From Brevibacillus brevis (GTDB taxonomy: Bacteria > Bacillota > Bacilli > Brevibacillales > Brevibacillaceae), in contig NZ_CP030117.1 of assembly GCF_001039275.2 (NCBI RefSeq), positions 1,757,501 to 1,821,500 of the forward strand: a stretch of 64,000 nt of DNA. Reading direction: 5' to 3'. A program made the position numbers and the translations under genes. Of the stretch, positions 50,684 to 59,299 are shown piece by piece; the first letter of the stretch is position 1; each line of letters begins with the position of its first letter. A model generated the notes under the pieces. The model made no database searches. It was not told where the DNA came from and was given only the letters and a program-made list of their open reading frames with translations.

Positions 50684-51971
50684 GAAATTTGATGTAATCA
50701 TTGTCGGAGCAGGGCCGGCCGGAACAGCTTGTGCTTATACGCTTGCCAAAGCGGGTGTAAATGTTCTGTTGATGGAGCGCGGGGAATATCCGGGTTCCAA
50801 AAACGTCATGGGAGGTGTTTTGTATCGCAAAACGATGGAAGACATCATTCCCGAATTTTACAAGGAGGCGCCTGTTGAACGGCCGATCGTCGAGCAGCGG
50901 TTCATGATGCTCGATAAGGAATCAGCCATCAATTTCAGTTATAAAGGCATGGAGTGGGCCCAGGAACCCTATAACAATTTCACGGTGCTGCGGGCGAAAT
51001 TTGACCAATGGTTTGCAGATAAAGCCGTGCAGCAGGGGGCACTTTTACTCAATGAGACCGTCGCTTTGCAGTGCATCGTTGAAAATGGCAAGGTAGTCGG
51101 TGTCAAAACAGATCGACCGGATGGGGATCTATACGCAGATGTTGTCGTTCTGGCAGACGGCGTCAACTCCTTGCTGGCGAAATCGTTAGGTTTCCACAAA
51201 GAGTTTCGCCCAGATGAGGTAGCGCTCGCTGTCATGGAAGTACTGAAGCTGGATCGCAAAATAATCGAGGATCGCTTTAACTTAGAGGGCGATCACGGTT
51301 GTACGATTGAAATTTTCGGGGATTCGACCAAAGGGATTTTGGGGACGGCGTGGTTGTATACGAATAAGGACAGCTTGAACATTGGGGTAGGAACGATGCT
51401 ATCGGGTCTGATAAAAAACAAGATCAAGCCTTATGAGTTGTTGGACTATGTAAAGAATCACCCGATGATTCGACCGTATATTCAAGGCTGTGAGCAGCAG
51501 GAGTACTTGGCGCACCTAATTCCCGAGGGCGGATATCGTTCCATTCCCAAAATTGTCGGCAATGGTGTTCTTGTCGTCGGAGATGCTGCCCAGCTCGTCA
51601 ATGCGATCCATCGAGAGGGATCGAATATGGCAATGGCATCTGGTGTCATGGCAGCGGAAACGATTCTGGCGGCAAAAGAGGCAGGGGACTATTCCGAAAA
51701 AATGCTCGACGGATACCGAATCAATCTATTGAACAGCTTTGTCGGTCAAGATTTGAAAAAGTACAAGGACGCAACGCATCACTTTGAAAAATTCCCGCAG
51801 TATTTCGAACAGTATATTCCGATGATGAACAAAGCAGCGAGTCAAATGTTCACGGTTGATGGCAGCTCAAAATGGAGTAAGCAGAAGAAAATTTGGAGCG
51901 AGCTCGGCTCTGCGAAGGACAAATGGAAAATGGCGCGTGATTTGATGAATGCGTGGAGGGTGATGAAGTGA
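50676..51971 (+). CDS. fixC: FixC-type FAD-dependent oxidoreductase (ETF-quinone oxidoreductase-like)
   Basis: 431 aa; overlaps fixB by 8 bp. FAD motif DVIIVGAGPAGTACAYTLAK, followed by SKNVMGGVLY, and the later VGDAAQLVNAIHREGSNMA. FixC accepts electrons from the ETF and passes them to a quinone, together with the FixX ferredoxin. Length fits FixC (~430). Confidence 0.93.
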   Translation: MAEKFDVIIVGAGPAGTACAYTLAKAGVNVLLMERGEYPGSKNVMGGVLYRKTMEDIIPEFYKEAPVERPIVEQRFMMLDKESAINFSYKGMEWAQEPYNNFTVLRAKFDQWFADKAVQQGALLLNETVALQCIVENGKVVGVKTDRPDGDLYADVVVLADGVNSLLAKSLGFHKEFRPDEVALAVMEVLKLDRKIIEDRFNLEGDHGCTIEIFGDSTKGILGTAWLYTNKDSLNIGVGTMLSGLIKNKIKPYELLDYVKNHPMIRPYIQGCEQQEYLAHLIPEGGYRSIPKIVGNGVLVVGDAAQLVNAIHREGSNMAMASGVMAAETILAAKEAGDYSEKMLDGYRINLLNSFVGQDLKKYKDATHHFEKFPQYFEQYIPMMNKAASQMFTVDGSSKWSKQKKIWSELGSAKDKWKMARDLMNAWRVMK

Positions 51972-52267
51972 TGCAGGATTTACCGAAGGGCCAGTCAATC
52001 GAGGAGAAACAGTACCTTGTGCGCTTCAAAGCGGATACGGAGTCACATCTGCATGTGCTCTCCGCAGATGTTTGTGCGACGCAATGCCCTGATAAGCTCT
52101 GTACCATCTTCTGTCCTGCGGAAGTATACAAATGGGAAGAAGTGCGGATGCACGTCGGTTACGAAGGATGTCACGAGTGTGGGAGCTGCCGCATTGGTTG
52201 CCCGTACGAAAATATCAAATGGGTGTATCCGAAGGGTGGACACGGAATCATCTTCAGACTCGGGTAA
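51971..52267 (+). CDS. fixX: FixX-type ferredoxin-like protein
   Basis: 98 aa from ATG 51971 (GTG 51968 possible; GGAGGG upstream, overlapping the fixC stop). Two cysteine groups: CATQCPDKLCTIFCP and CHECGSCRIGCP. The second provides the [4Fe-4S] cluster of ETF-QO/FixX proteins. It completes the four-gene fixABCX module. Confidence 0.92.
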   Translation: MQDLPKGQSIEEKQYLVRFKADTESHLHVLSADVCATQCPDKLCTIFCPAEVYKWEEVRMHVGYEGCHECGSCRIGCPYENIKWVYPKGGHGIIFRLG

Positions 52268-52280
52268 TGGGCGGCGATGA

Positions 52281-52472
52281 GTGGTGATACAAATAGGCGA
52301 TCTGGTCGTTTATGTAAAGGATGGCGCAAAGGGAGTGGTCATTCATATTGAGGAGGAGCGCTTCCAGGTAAAGTGGGAAGATGATTTTGTCAGTTGGGAG
52401 AAAAGGGAATGGTTGCTGCCCAGTTCAATGGAACATGGCGATCTTTTAAAACAGAAAGAACAGCGGGAGTAA
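52281..52472 (+). CDS. Small hypothetical protein, 63 aa
   Basis: GTG 52281 start, 13 bp after fixX, probably co-transcribed. The N-terminal IGDLVVYVKDGAKGVVIHI and following VKWEDDFVSWEKREWL look like a small beta barrel (KOW/SH3-like). No assigned function. The terminator begins inside its last codons. Confidence 0.6.
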   Translation: MVIQIGDLVVYVKDGAKGVVIHIEEERFQVKWEDDFVSWEKREWLLPSSMEHGDLLKQKEQRE

Positions 52473-52489
52473 ATTCCCACTGTTCTTTT
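52456..52489 (+). terminator. Terminator of the fix operon
   Basis: Stem AAGAACAG-GGGA/TCCC-CTGTTCTT with T run, overlapping the final codons of the 63-aa gene. Confidence 0.88.
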
Positions 52490-52509
52490 GTTTTGCGTGA
52501 ATTTGACCA

Positions 52510-52899
52510 CTAGTTACGGACTGTATAAGGATACACCCGAGCAAAAGACCCCTCAATTCGAAAACAGCCAAGAACTGGTTGTGGAGAAGCGAGCGAAACG
52601 ATGAGATACGCGGCCTCCGGGTAATGACAGTAAGCAATATCTTCAGGTGACGGAATGGGAGGTGCAGTAGGGTGGGAGTGATAGATCCCGACCAAATGCT
52701 CCCCGCGCAACGCCATCTTATGGAAAACGTGTTGAATCTGCTTGGGGTCCATGGCGAAGGCGACCGGGCTTTTCAATGTATTTTCCATACGCCAAACCGT
52801 CTGTGCACTCCCATTTCTACCGGAAAGCAATCCGCACGTTTCATTTGGCTTCTTCTCAAGGGAATCTCGGATGATTTCATCCCAGACTGCACGGGTCAT
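52510..52899 (-). CDS. M67/JAMM-family metallopeptidase
   Basis: 129 aa from ATG 52899, the usual start point of Mov34/M67 proteins (MTRAVWDEIIRDSL). The zinc motif HSHPTAPPIPSPED (H-S-H-x7-S-x2-D) and the upstream E of NETCGLLSG are all present, so it should be an active isopeptidase or small-protein processing enzyme. The open frame extends upstream to 53085, but that part overlaps another, better-supported ORF. Partner small protein is not visible. Confidence 0.85.
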   Translation of the reverse strand: MTRAVWDEIIRDSLEKKPNETCGLLSGRNGSAQTVWRMENTLKSPVAFAMDPKQIQHVFHKMALRGEHLVGIYHSHPTAPPIPSPEDIAYCHYPEAAYLIVSLASPQPVLGCFRIEGSFARVYPYTVRN

Positions 52900-52921
52900 G
52901 GAAAAGGGGGCCTCTAAAAGA

Positions 52922-53104
52922 TTAGCCTTGCCAACGCCTGCCGCAGCATCCTCCACTCGTTCTAGTCTGGACGGATGGTTGGACTTTATGAACCGGACCG
53001 GATTTTGGCAATGGCGATGGCGGCATTCTCGATGGGCGCTGGGCTGGATTGACTTGATGTTGTTGACGTTGGTGATACAGTGCACGCATTTGTTCAGGTG
53101 TCAT
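52922..53104 (-). CDS. Small Pro/Arg/Gln-rich protein, 60 aa
   Basis: ATG 53104 follows the strong ribosome site GGGAGGAAAAACC. The product is MTPEQMRALYHQRQQHQ followed by proline/arginine-rich sequence and CCGRRWQG. It ends 22 bp before the M67 start, so translational coupling is plausible. No family recognised. Confidence 0.55.
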   Translation of the reverse strand: MTPEQMRALYHQRQQHQVNPAQRPSRMPPSPLPKSGPVHKVQPSVQTRTSGGCCGRRWQG

Positions 53105-53187
53105 GGTTTTTCCTCCCTTTCTGGACTGTATTATGTTGTATTCAGGATAGATTCACATGGTAACGGCGCTCGCACATTTTCACTTTT

Positions 53188-56100
53188 TCAACGAAACGGG
53201 TTGAATTCGTTGGCATTTTTGGGATAGGGCATCTGCATTTTTACTGGTGTGGAAGATAATTGTTGAGTGGAGGGATCGGAGCTTGGCATGAATTGCGTGC
53301 TTTGTTGGAATTGGGTGTTTGGCTGGAATTGAGTGTTTGGTTGGAATTGGACATTTTGCTGGAGTTGACTGAAGGCTTTATTGGATCGAGATTCCTTTTG
53401 CGTGAATTCTTTGATGATTTGCTTGTATTTTTCTTCGTTGTTCTGGAGTTCTTTCACCATGTTTTTGAGTCCGGTTATCGTCTTTTTCAACACTTGCTCC
53501 TGGGATGTAAACTGCTCAATGGCTTTTTCTTTTTCCGTTAACAGAGAGTCGTATTTTTGGGTTGTTTTCTCCAGCACTTCGTTCCATTTATTTTTTTGAA
53601 GAGAGACGTTCGCGAGCTTTTCGTCGGTTTCTTTGGCTTGTTGTTGAAAAGATTTGATACGATCCTGGGCTTCTGTTAATTGCTGTTGTGTTTCTTTTAA
53701 TTCCGACTGGAGACTCCTTATGGTGTTTTGTGTTTGTTGGATTTCTTCATCGCGGTTTTGGATGCTTTGCTGCAATTCCTGCTCATGCAGGGAATGCGAT
53801 TCGGCCAGCTTTTTATAGTCAGCGACGAGTTGATTTTTCGTTAACCGGGCTGCTTCCAGCTCAAGCAGAGCTTCCGTTAATTGTTGAGAAGTTTCTTCGT
53901 GTTTTGTTGTCCAACTTTGTTCAAGATCTATTGCTTTTTGCAGCATCTCGTGGCGGGTGGCTTCCAGCTCTTGCTCTTTCGTGCGTAAATCCTGTTTTTG
54001 CGCTTCGAGTTCTTGCTCTCGGGTGTATCTATCTTCATTCTGCACTTGTAGCTCCTGCTCCCGTGTTTGCAACTCTTGCCTTTGGACTTGGATTTCTTGT
54101 TCCTTAGAGAGGAGGGACTGTTCCAGTGTGTTTAGCTCTTGCTCCCGAGTGAACAACTCCTGTTCACGATTGTGTAGGGTATGTCCTTGAGCCTGTAGCT
54201 CCTGCTCTTGGTTCTGTAGCTCTTGATCTCGCGCGTTCAGCTCTTGCTTCAGCGTGAGTAACTCTTGCTCGTGGGAGTGGATCTCCTGCTCCTGAGAGAG
54301 AAGCTCCTGCCCGCGAAGCTGCAGCGCTTGCTCTCGGGATTGAAGTCCTTGTTCTTGGACCTGGAGTTCCTGGGTCTGAGCCAGAAGTGCTTGCTCCTGG
54401 GAGAGGTTGGCTTGCTCCCAATCGCGAAGCTCCTGTTCATGGGTCTTGAGCTCTTGTTCTTGAACCTGCAACGCCTGCGCATGAACTTGTAGCTCTTTTC
54501 TTTGCGCCTGCAAATCTTTTTCAAAACCATTTAGTTCTTCTTCCCGAGCTTGGAGGTCTCGCGAATGTGCGAGAAGTTCTTGATCTCGGGCCTGAAGCCC
54601 TTGTTCGAAAGTAAGCAGCTCTTGTTCTTTTGTCTGGAGGTTATGATTTTGAGTGTAAAGTTCTTGTCCGCGCGCTTGCAGCTCTTGCTCAAGGGTGAAA
54701 AGGTCCTGCTCTCGCGCTTGAAGGTATTGCGTCTGGGTGAGAAGGTCTTGCCCCCGGGATTTAAGCTCTTGTTCGAGGAGTGTTAGTTCTTGTTCTTTTG
54801 TTTGCTGGTTATCTGCTTGCGTTTGCAGTTCTTGCCCTTGTACTTGGAGCTCTTGCTCAAAATGGAGAAGTTCCTGCTCACGTGCGTTGAGATCTTGCGT
54901 CTGGGAATGCAGCTCTACCGCTTTGGACGTGAGTTGGTCTTCTTGCGTCTGGAGCTCTTGTTCGAGAGCGTGAAGGTCCTGTTCCCGTGCATGGAGGTCT
55001 TGCGCGAGAGAATGCAGCTCTAATCCCTTAGCCTCGAGTTTTTGCTCATGATCGAGAAGGTCCTGCTCCCGTGCTTGAAGGTTTTTCGTCTGGGAATGCA
55101 GCTCTAGCTCTTTGGACTGGAGCTGTTGTTCTTGCGTCTGGAGGTTTTGAGCAAGGGATTGTAGCTCTTGCCCTTGTGTTTGCAGCTCTTGTTCGAGACT
55201 GAGAAGTTCTTGTTCCCGTACGTTGAGGTCTTGCGTGAGAGAATGCAGCTCTAACCCCTTAGCCTCGAGTGTTTGCTCATGATCGAGAAGGTCCTGCTCC
55301 CGTGCTTGAAGGTTTTTCGCCTGGGAATGCAGATCTAGCTCTTTGGACTGGAGCTGTTGTTCTTGCGTCTGGAGGTTTTGAGCAAGGGATTGAAGCTCTT
55401 GCCCTTGTGTTTGCAGCTCTTGTTCGAGACTGAGAAGTTCTTGTTCCCGTGCGTTGAGGTTATGCGTGAGAGAATGCAGCTCTAACCCCTTAGCTTCGAG
55501 TTTTTGCTCATGATCGAGAAGGTCCTGCTCCCGTGCTTGAAGGTTTTTCGCCTGGGAATGCAGATCTAGCTCTTTGGACTGGAGCTGTTGTTCTTGCGTC
55601 TGGAGGTTTTGAGCAAGGGATTGAAGGTCTTGCTCTTGTGTCTTAAGCTTTTGCTCGAGACCGAGAAGTTCTTGTTCCCGTGCGTTGAGGTTTTGCGTTT
55701 GAGAATGCAGTTCAAGCTCTTGGGACTGGAGCTGTTGTTCTTTTGTTTCGAGGTTATGAGCAAGAGATTGAAGGTTTTGGCCTTGTGTCTGAAGCTCTTG
55801 TTCGAGAACGTGAAGATCCTGCTCCCGTGCATGGAGGTCTTGCGTCAGAGAATGCAGCTCTAGCTCTTTGGACTCGAGCTGTTGCTCTTTCGTTTGGAGG
55901 TTATTAGCAAGGGATTGCAGTTCTTGGCCTTGTGTTTGAAGCTCTTGCTCGAGATCGAGAAGTTCTTGTTCCCGTGCGTTGAGGTTTTGCGTTTGAGAAT
56001 GCAGTTCAAGCTCTTGGGACTGGAGCTGTTGTTCTTTTGTTTCGAGGTTATGAGCAAGGGATTGAAGGTTTTGGCCTTGTGTCTGAAGCTCTTGTTCGAG

Positions 56101-57837
56101 AACGTGAAGATCCTGCTCCCGTGCATGGAGGTCTTGCGTCAGAGAATGCAGCTCTAGCCCCTTAGCCTCGAGTTTTTGCTCAAGAACGAGAAGATCCTGC
56201 TTCCGTGCAAGGAGTTCTTGTGCCTGAGAGTGCATCTCTAGTCCTTGTGCTTGTAACGCTTGTTCAAGATCGAGAAGTTCCTGCTGATGTGCTTGAAGTT
56301 CTTGTGTCTGAGAATGTAGCTCCAACTCCTTAGCGCCGAGCTTTTGCTCGGTAACAAGCAGCTCTTGTTCTTTGGTGTGGAGGTTATGCTTTAAGGATTG
56401 CAGTTCTTGGCTTTGCCCCTGTAACTCTTGCTCAAGACTGAGAAGTTCCTGCTGCTGTGCTTGAAGTTCTTGTGTTTGAGAATGCAGCTCCAGCTCCTTA
56501 GCCTCGAGCTTTTGCTCGGTAACAAGCAGCTCTTGTTCTTTGGTGTGGAGGTTATGCTTTAAGGATTGCAGTTCTTGGCTTTGCCCCTGTAACTCTTGCT
56601 CAAGACTGAGAAGTTCCTGCTGCTGTGCTTGAAGTTCTTGTGTTTGAGAATGCAGCTCCAGCTCCTTAGCCTCGAGCTTTTGCTCGGTAACAAGCAGCTC
56701 TTGTTCTTTGGTGTGGAGGTTATGCTTTAAGGATTGCAGTTCTTGGCTTTGCCCCTGTAACTCTTGCTCAAGACTGAGAAGCTCTTGCTCCCGTGCTTGA
56801 AGAGCTTGTGTCTGAGATTGCAGTTCTAGCCCCTTCGTCTGGAGCTCTTGATTGAGAGTGAGCTGCTCTTGTTCTTTCGTTTGCAGGTGATCCGCTTGAG
56901 AATGCAATTCTAACCACTGCGTCTGAAGCTCTTGTTCAAGATCGAGAAGCTTCTGTTCCCGTTTTTGTAGGTGTTGCGTCTGAGCATGCAACTCTTGCTC
57001 AAGATCGTGAAGTTCCTGCTCCCGCTGTTCCCAATTTGCGCTTGTTTCTGTATGCTGCTGTAGGTCAGAGAGTGCCTGCTCTTCCCGTGCTCGTGCGTCC
57101 TCCAACTGCTGATTCAATGATTCAATTTTGGATAGTTGTTCGTGCTGCCTCATCTGCGCACTCTCAAACTCTTCATTTACATGATCCAAAGCTTGTTTCC
57201 ATGTAAGCTGTTGCTGCTCCAGATGTGCGATCATGTCTAAATGCTGCTGGCGTTCATGCAGGATCTCCTCGATTTGACTCAGCTGCTGCTGATTTTGCTC
57301 GTGTAACTCTTTTTGCCATTGTGCCTCTTTTTGTTCGTAGCTTTGTACACGCCGCTGGAGTAATTCAATATGCTCGCGCAAGTGTGCTTCCTGTGCTTGA
57401 TGTTTGGACATGATTTCTTCAAGGCGTGGACCTTTTCGTTGCTCTCTGATCTCAGTTTGCAAGCTGTCGATCGAACTCTTTAGTTTTGCCTCTGTTTCCT
57501 GGTGGTCGGTTATGGTATTTTCCCGTTGTTTCAGGAGACGTTCGTAGTAGTCGAGCTTGCTCTTCATTTCTTGAAGCATGTCTTGTGAATCGTTTAAGCG
57601 CTGCTTCCATTCTGCCCCTTTGCTGTCCAAATCGTGGAGGGTTTGGTTCAATTGTTCAAGCTGCTCTCTATATGCTCCGTTTTTTTGGGACGTTTCCTCT
57701 ATCTGCTTCTGTAGGTGCCACACTTCTTGCATGAGTTGGTTTGCTTTGTCCTCGTAGTAGTGTGCTTGTTTTTTTAGCAGGAGGAGCTTCTCATTTTCTT
57801 TCGGCTTATTCGCATTGGAGATTCTCCTTTTGTACAC
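53188..57837 (-). CDS. Giant heptad-repeat coiled-coil protein, 1,549 aa
   Basis: GTG 57837 start after AAGGAGGACAAC. Almost all of it is Glu/Gln/Leu-rich coiled coil. Residues ~1-250 are ordinary heptads; ~270-1340 consist of repeated units such as LEQELQTQGQELQSLAQNLQ and TKEQELLVTEQKLEAKELEL. The last ~200 residues return to normal coiled coil and end in a QFQPNTQFQPNT-type tail and the sequence KNANEFNPFR. No signal peptide, membrane helix or enzyme motif. DNA inside the repeat region recurs at 168-, 231- and 294-bp steps, all multiples of 21 (whole heptads). Probably a structural filament, perhaps in the spore or cell envelope, given the neighbouring surface genes (inference). Confidence 0.85.
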   Translation of the reverse strand: MYKRRISNANKPKENEKLLLLKKQAHYYEDKANQLMQEVWHLQKQIEETSQKNGAYREQLEQLNQTLHDLDSKGAEWKQRLNDSQDMLQEMKSKLDYYERLLKQRENTITDHQETEAKLKSSIDSLQTEIREQRKGPRLEEIMSKHQAQEAHLREHIELLQRRVQSYEQKEAQWQKELHEQNQQQLSQIEEILHERQQHLDMIAHLEQQQLTWKQALDHVNEEFESAQMRQHEQLSKIESLNQQLEDARAREEQALSDLQQHTETSANWEQREQELHDLEQELHAQTQHLQKREQKLLDLEQELQTQWLELHSQADHLQTKEQEQLTLNQELQTKGLELQSQTQALQAREQELLSLEQELQGQSQELQSLKHNLHTKEQELLVTEQKLEAKELELHSQTQELQAQQQELLSLEQELQGQSQELQSLKHNLHTKEQELLVTEQKLEAKELELHSQTQELQAQQQELLSLEQELQGQSQELQSLKHNLHTKEQELLVTEQKLGAKELELHSQTQELQAHQQELLDLEQALQAQGLEMHSQAQELLARKQDLLVLEQKLEAKGLELHSLTQDLHAREQDLHVLEQELQTQGQNLQSLAHNLETKEQQLQSQELELHSQTQNLNAREQELLDLEQELQTQGQELQSLANNLQTKEQQLESKELELHSLTQDLHAREQDLHVLEQELQTQGQNLQSLAHNLETKEQQLQSQELELHSQTQNLNAREQELLGLEQKLKTQEQDLQSLAQNLQTQEQQLQSKELDLHSQAKNLQAREQDLLDHEQKLEAKGLELHSLTHNLNAREQELLSLEQELQTQGQELQSLAQNLQTQEQQLQSKELDLHSQAKNLQAREQDLLDHEQTLEAKGLELHSLTQDLNVREQELLSLEQELQTQGQELQSLAQNLQTQEQQLQSKELELHSQTKNLQAREQDLLDHEQKLEAKGLELHSLAQDLHAREQDLHALEQELQTQEDQLTSKAVELHSQTQDLNAREQELLHFEQELQVQGQELQTQADNQQTKEQELTLLEQELKSRGQDLLTQTQYLQAREQDLFTLEQELQARGQELYTQNHNLQTKEQELLTFEQGLQARDQELLAHSRDLQAREEELNGFEKDLQAQRKELQVHAQALQVQEQELKTHEQELRDWEQANLSQEQALLAQTQELQVQEQGLQSREQALQLRGQELLSQEQEIHSHEQELLTLKQELNARDQELQNQEQELQAQGHTLHNREQELFTREQELNTLEQSLLSKEQEIQVQRQELQTREQELQVQNEDRYTREQELEAQKQDLRTKEQELEATRHEMLQKAIDLEQSWTTKHEETSQQLTEALLELEAARLTKNQLVADYKKLAESHSLHEQELQQSIQNRDEEIQQTQNTIRSLQSELKETQQQLTEAQDRIKSFQQQAKETDEKLANVSLQKNKWNEVLEKTTQKYDSLLTEKEKAIEQFTSQEQVLKKTITGLKNMVKELQNNEEKYKQIIKEFTQKESRSNKAFSQLQQNVQFQPNTQFQPNTQFQQSTQFMPSSDPSTQQLSSTPVKMQMPYPKNANEFNPFR
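55040..55630. repeat. 231-bp internal repeat period in the coiled-coil gene
   Basis: The segment CTGGGAATGCAG...CTTTGGACTGG begins at 55090, 55321 and 55552, a step of 231 bp = 77 codons = 11 heptads. Copies differ at a few positions. Confidence 0.8.
55675..56165. repeat. 294-bp internal repeat period in the coiled-coil gene
   Basis: The stretch TGCGTTGAGGTTTTGCGTTT recurs at 55681 and 55975, a step of 294 bp = 98 codons = 14 heptads, with long surrounding identity. Confidence 0.8.
56341..56781. repeat. 168-bp near-perfect tandem repeats in the coiled-coil gene
   Basis: CTTTTGCTCGGTAACAAGCA starts copies at 56341, 56509 and 56677, i.e. a step of exactly 168 bp = 56 codons = 8 heptads. Copies appear identical or nearly so; the third is cut at ~56781. 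This indicates recent expansion. Confidence 0.9.
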
Positions 57838-57931
57838 AGTGTTGTCCTCCTTTTTCCGTCTGGCGTTCCCATATAGACATATGTACGGGGGAAGAATTGG
57901 TGCCTGTATTGTAGTGAAGGTTCATCTATAG

Positions 57932-57962
57932 AAAAAACGGGAGAAGTGCTGGTCTTCTCCCG
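57932..57962 (-). terminator. Terminator of the cysteine-rich surface gene
   Basis: Minus strand perfect stem CGGGAGAAG/CTTCTCCCG (57962-57954, 57946-57938) followed by six T. Confidence 0.88.
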
Positions 57963-57988
57963 CCTGATTGGAAACAAATATTTTTTTC

Positions 57989-59191
57989 TTACGGAGTGGT
58001 AATGACAATATCTCCGAACGTGATGCAATCGGCAACCAGTAATTGTTCGTCTGGAACGACTGTAATAGTGCCGCTGAAGACGAGGACACCAGCAGAGTCT
58101 GTGAGTGTCAGAATGATCACGTCTGGCAGGCCGATTCCTGTTTCGGCGAGTGTCAGAGAGTAGGTCAGCGTTTCTTGAGCGCCTGTTGCTGTGAATGTCC
58201 GTACACCAGTACCTGTTACGACCAGACCTGTCACAATTGGCAGGATAGGTAGTACGGAAATGCATGTCGGAGAGCTGATAGTCGTTGGCGAGAAGCTGAA
58301 GCTTTGATCACCAAGGACATCAGGCAGGAGAGCATCAAAGAAGTTAAAGGTAAACGAGCTGCTGGATGGATCGCAGCTTGGGCAGATATCTGCGATGAGC
58401 TGAATCGTACCGACGGCAACGGCGAGTGGGATACCAATAGAAATGGAGACGTTTGGTACCAGCGCATTGACGGACGCCTGGCAATCGCAGTTGCGTACTG
58501 GGAAGATTGGTGGGCATTGTGGCGGGAATGTGATCGGCGGGCAACGGAAAGATGGCGTTGGCGATGGAATTGGAATGTTGTTTGGACGTGGAGCGCAGAA
58601 TTTCGCCAATACTTCCAGTTTGACTTCTGCTTCTACCTGGATTTCTACGCAGACAATGACGTCGAGTTGAACCATGCCTCCGAGGAGAACAGTACCGGTC
58701 GGTGAGCACTCGAAAGCACTGATTCGGCACAAGATATTGTCCTCATCAAGCGGTTCAGGCAGGCAGAGAACGACTTCCTGATCGAATTGCACTGTCGTTG
58801 TGAATTCGCAGAGAGGTGTTCCGTCTGCGAAGACGCGAACGAGCACAGTGGCTCCGAACACAAAGCGAACGACTCCGACCCGAACAGTGGTCCCATTGAC
58901 TGTAATGTTCTCGCGGCGAATACTGACGACTCTGCAAGTAGGACCAGGAGTAACTGGCTCAACGCAGGAGAGCGTGATATCTTGCCCTGCACGAATGGCA
59001 GCGTCTACCAGAGCTTGACAATCGTCGGGAAGGGCAATCTTGTTTCGGTAGCTGTTCGCTAATACTACCCAGTCATACACCTTATTGACGCGAATGCACT
59101 CTTCCTGCAGGTTGTTCGGTATAGGAGGAGTTGCTGTAGGCGTCGGTGTAGGGAGCTGGCGACCCATAATGGGCTTCACGTGATGTTTCAC
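57989..59191 (-). CDS. Cysteine-containing beta-rich protein, probable spore/cell-surface structural protein
   Basis: 400 aa from GTG 59191 (GGAAAGGAAGG upstream). N-terminal Pro/Thr linker TPTPTATPPIPNN, then EECIRVNKVYDWVVLANSYR, a motif of short Bacillales spore-associated proteins. About twenty Cys are spread in two beta-rich halves around a Pro/Cys segment (FRCPPITFPPQCPPIFP). The C-terminal half is Thr/Val/Ile-rich with no charge clusters. No signal peptide, which fits mother-cell-made coat or exosporium proteins rather than secreted ones (inference). No exact family named. Confidence 0.65.
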   Translation of the reverse strand: MKHHVKPIMGRQLPTPTPTATPPIPNNLQEECIRVNKVYDWVVLANSYRNKIALPDDCQALVDAAIRAGQDITLSCVEPVTPGPTCRVVSIRRENITVNGTTVRVGVVRFVFGATVLVRVFADGTPLCEFTTTVQFDQEVVLCLPEPLDEDNILCRISAFECSPTGTVLLGGMVQLDVIVCVEIQVEAEVKLEVLAKFCAPRPNNIPIPSPTPSFRCPPITFPPQCPPIFPVRNCDCQASVNALVPNVSISIGIPLAVAVGTIQLIADICPSCDPSSSSFTFNFFDALLPDVLGDQSFSFSPTTISSPTCISVLPILPIVTGLVVTGTGVRTFTATGAQETLTYSLTLAETGIGLPDVIILTLTDSAGVLVFSGTITVVPDEQLLVADCITFGDIVITTP

Positions 59192-59299
59192 CGTAAGAAT
59201 CCTTCCTTTCCTAGGGAGTTTGCTTTGCAGTTACATACTATGTGGGCAACGGGAGTTTGGCATGTTGAGCATGCGCCTATTTTTTAGGTCACTATCTTG

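Noticed and set aside
55040..56781. Regular repeats that could suggest a CRISPR array
   Set aside because: Repeats are in frame within a coding region, differ by multiples of 21 bp and have no unique spacers of constant length.
53260..57734. Many open frames on the plus strand and in other frames opposite the coiled-coil gene
   Set aside because: They are by-products of the repetitive, stop-poor antisense of a Glu/Gln/Leu-rich gene; they have no ribosome sites and repeat with its period.
59192..59260. CATAGTATG upstream of the cysteine-rich surface gene as a sigma-K promoter
   Set aside because: The -10 is close to consensus but no AC element is found at the needed distance.
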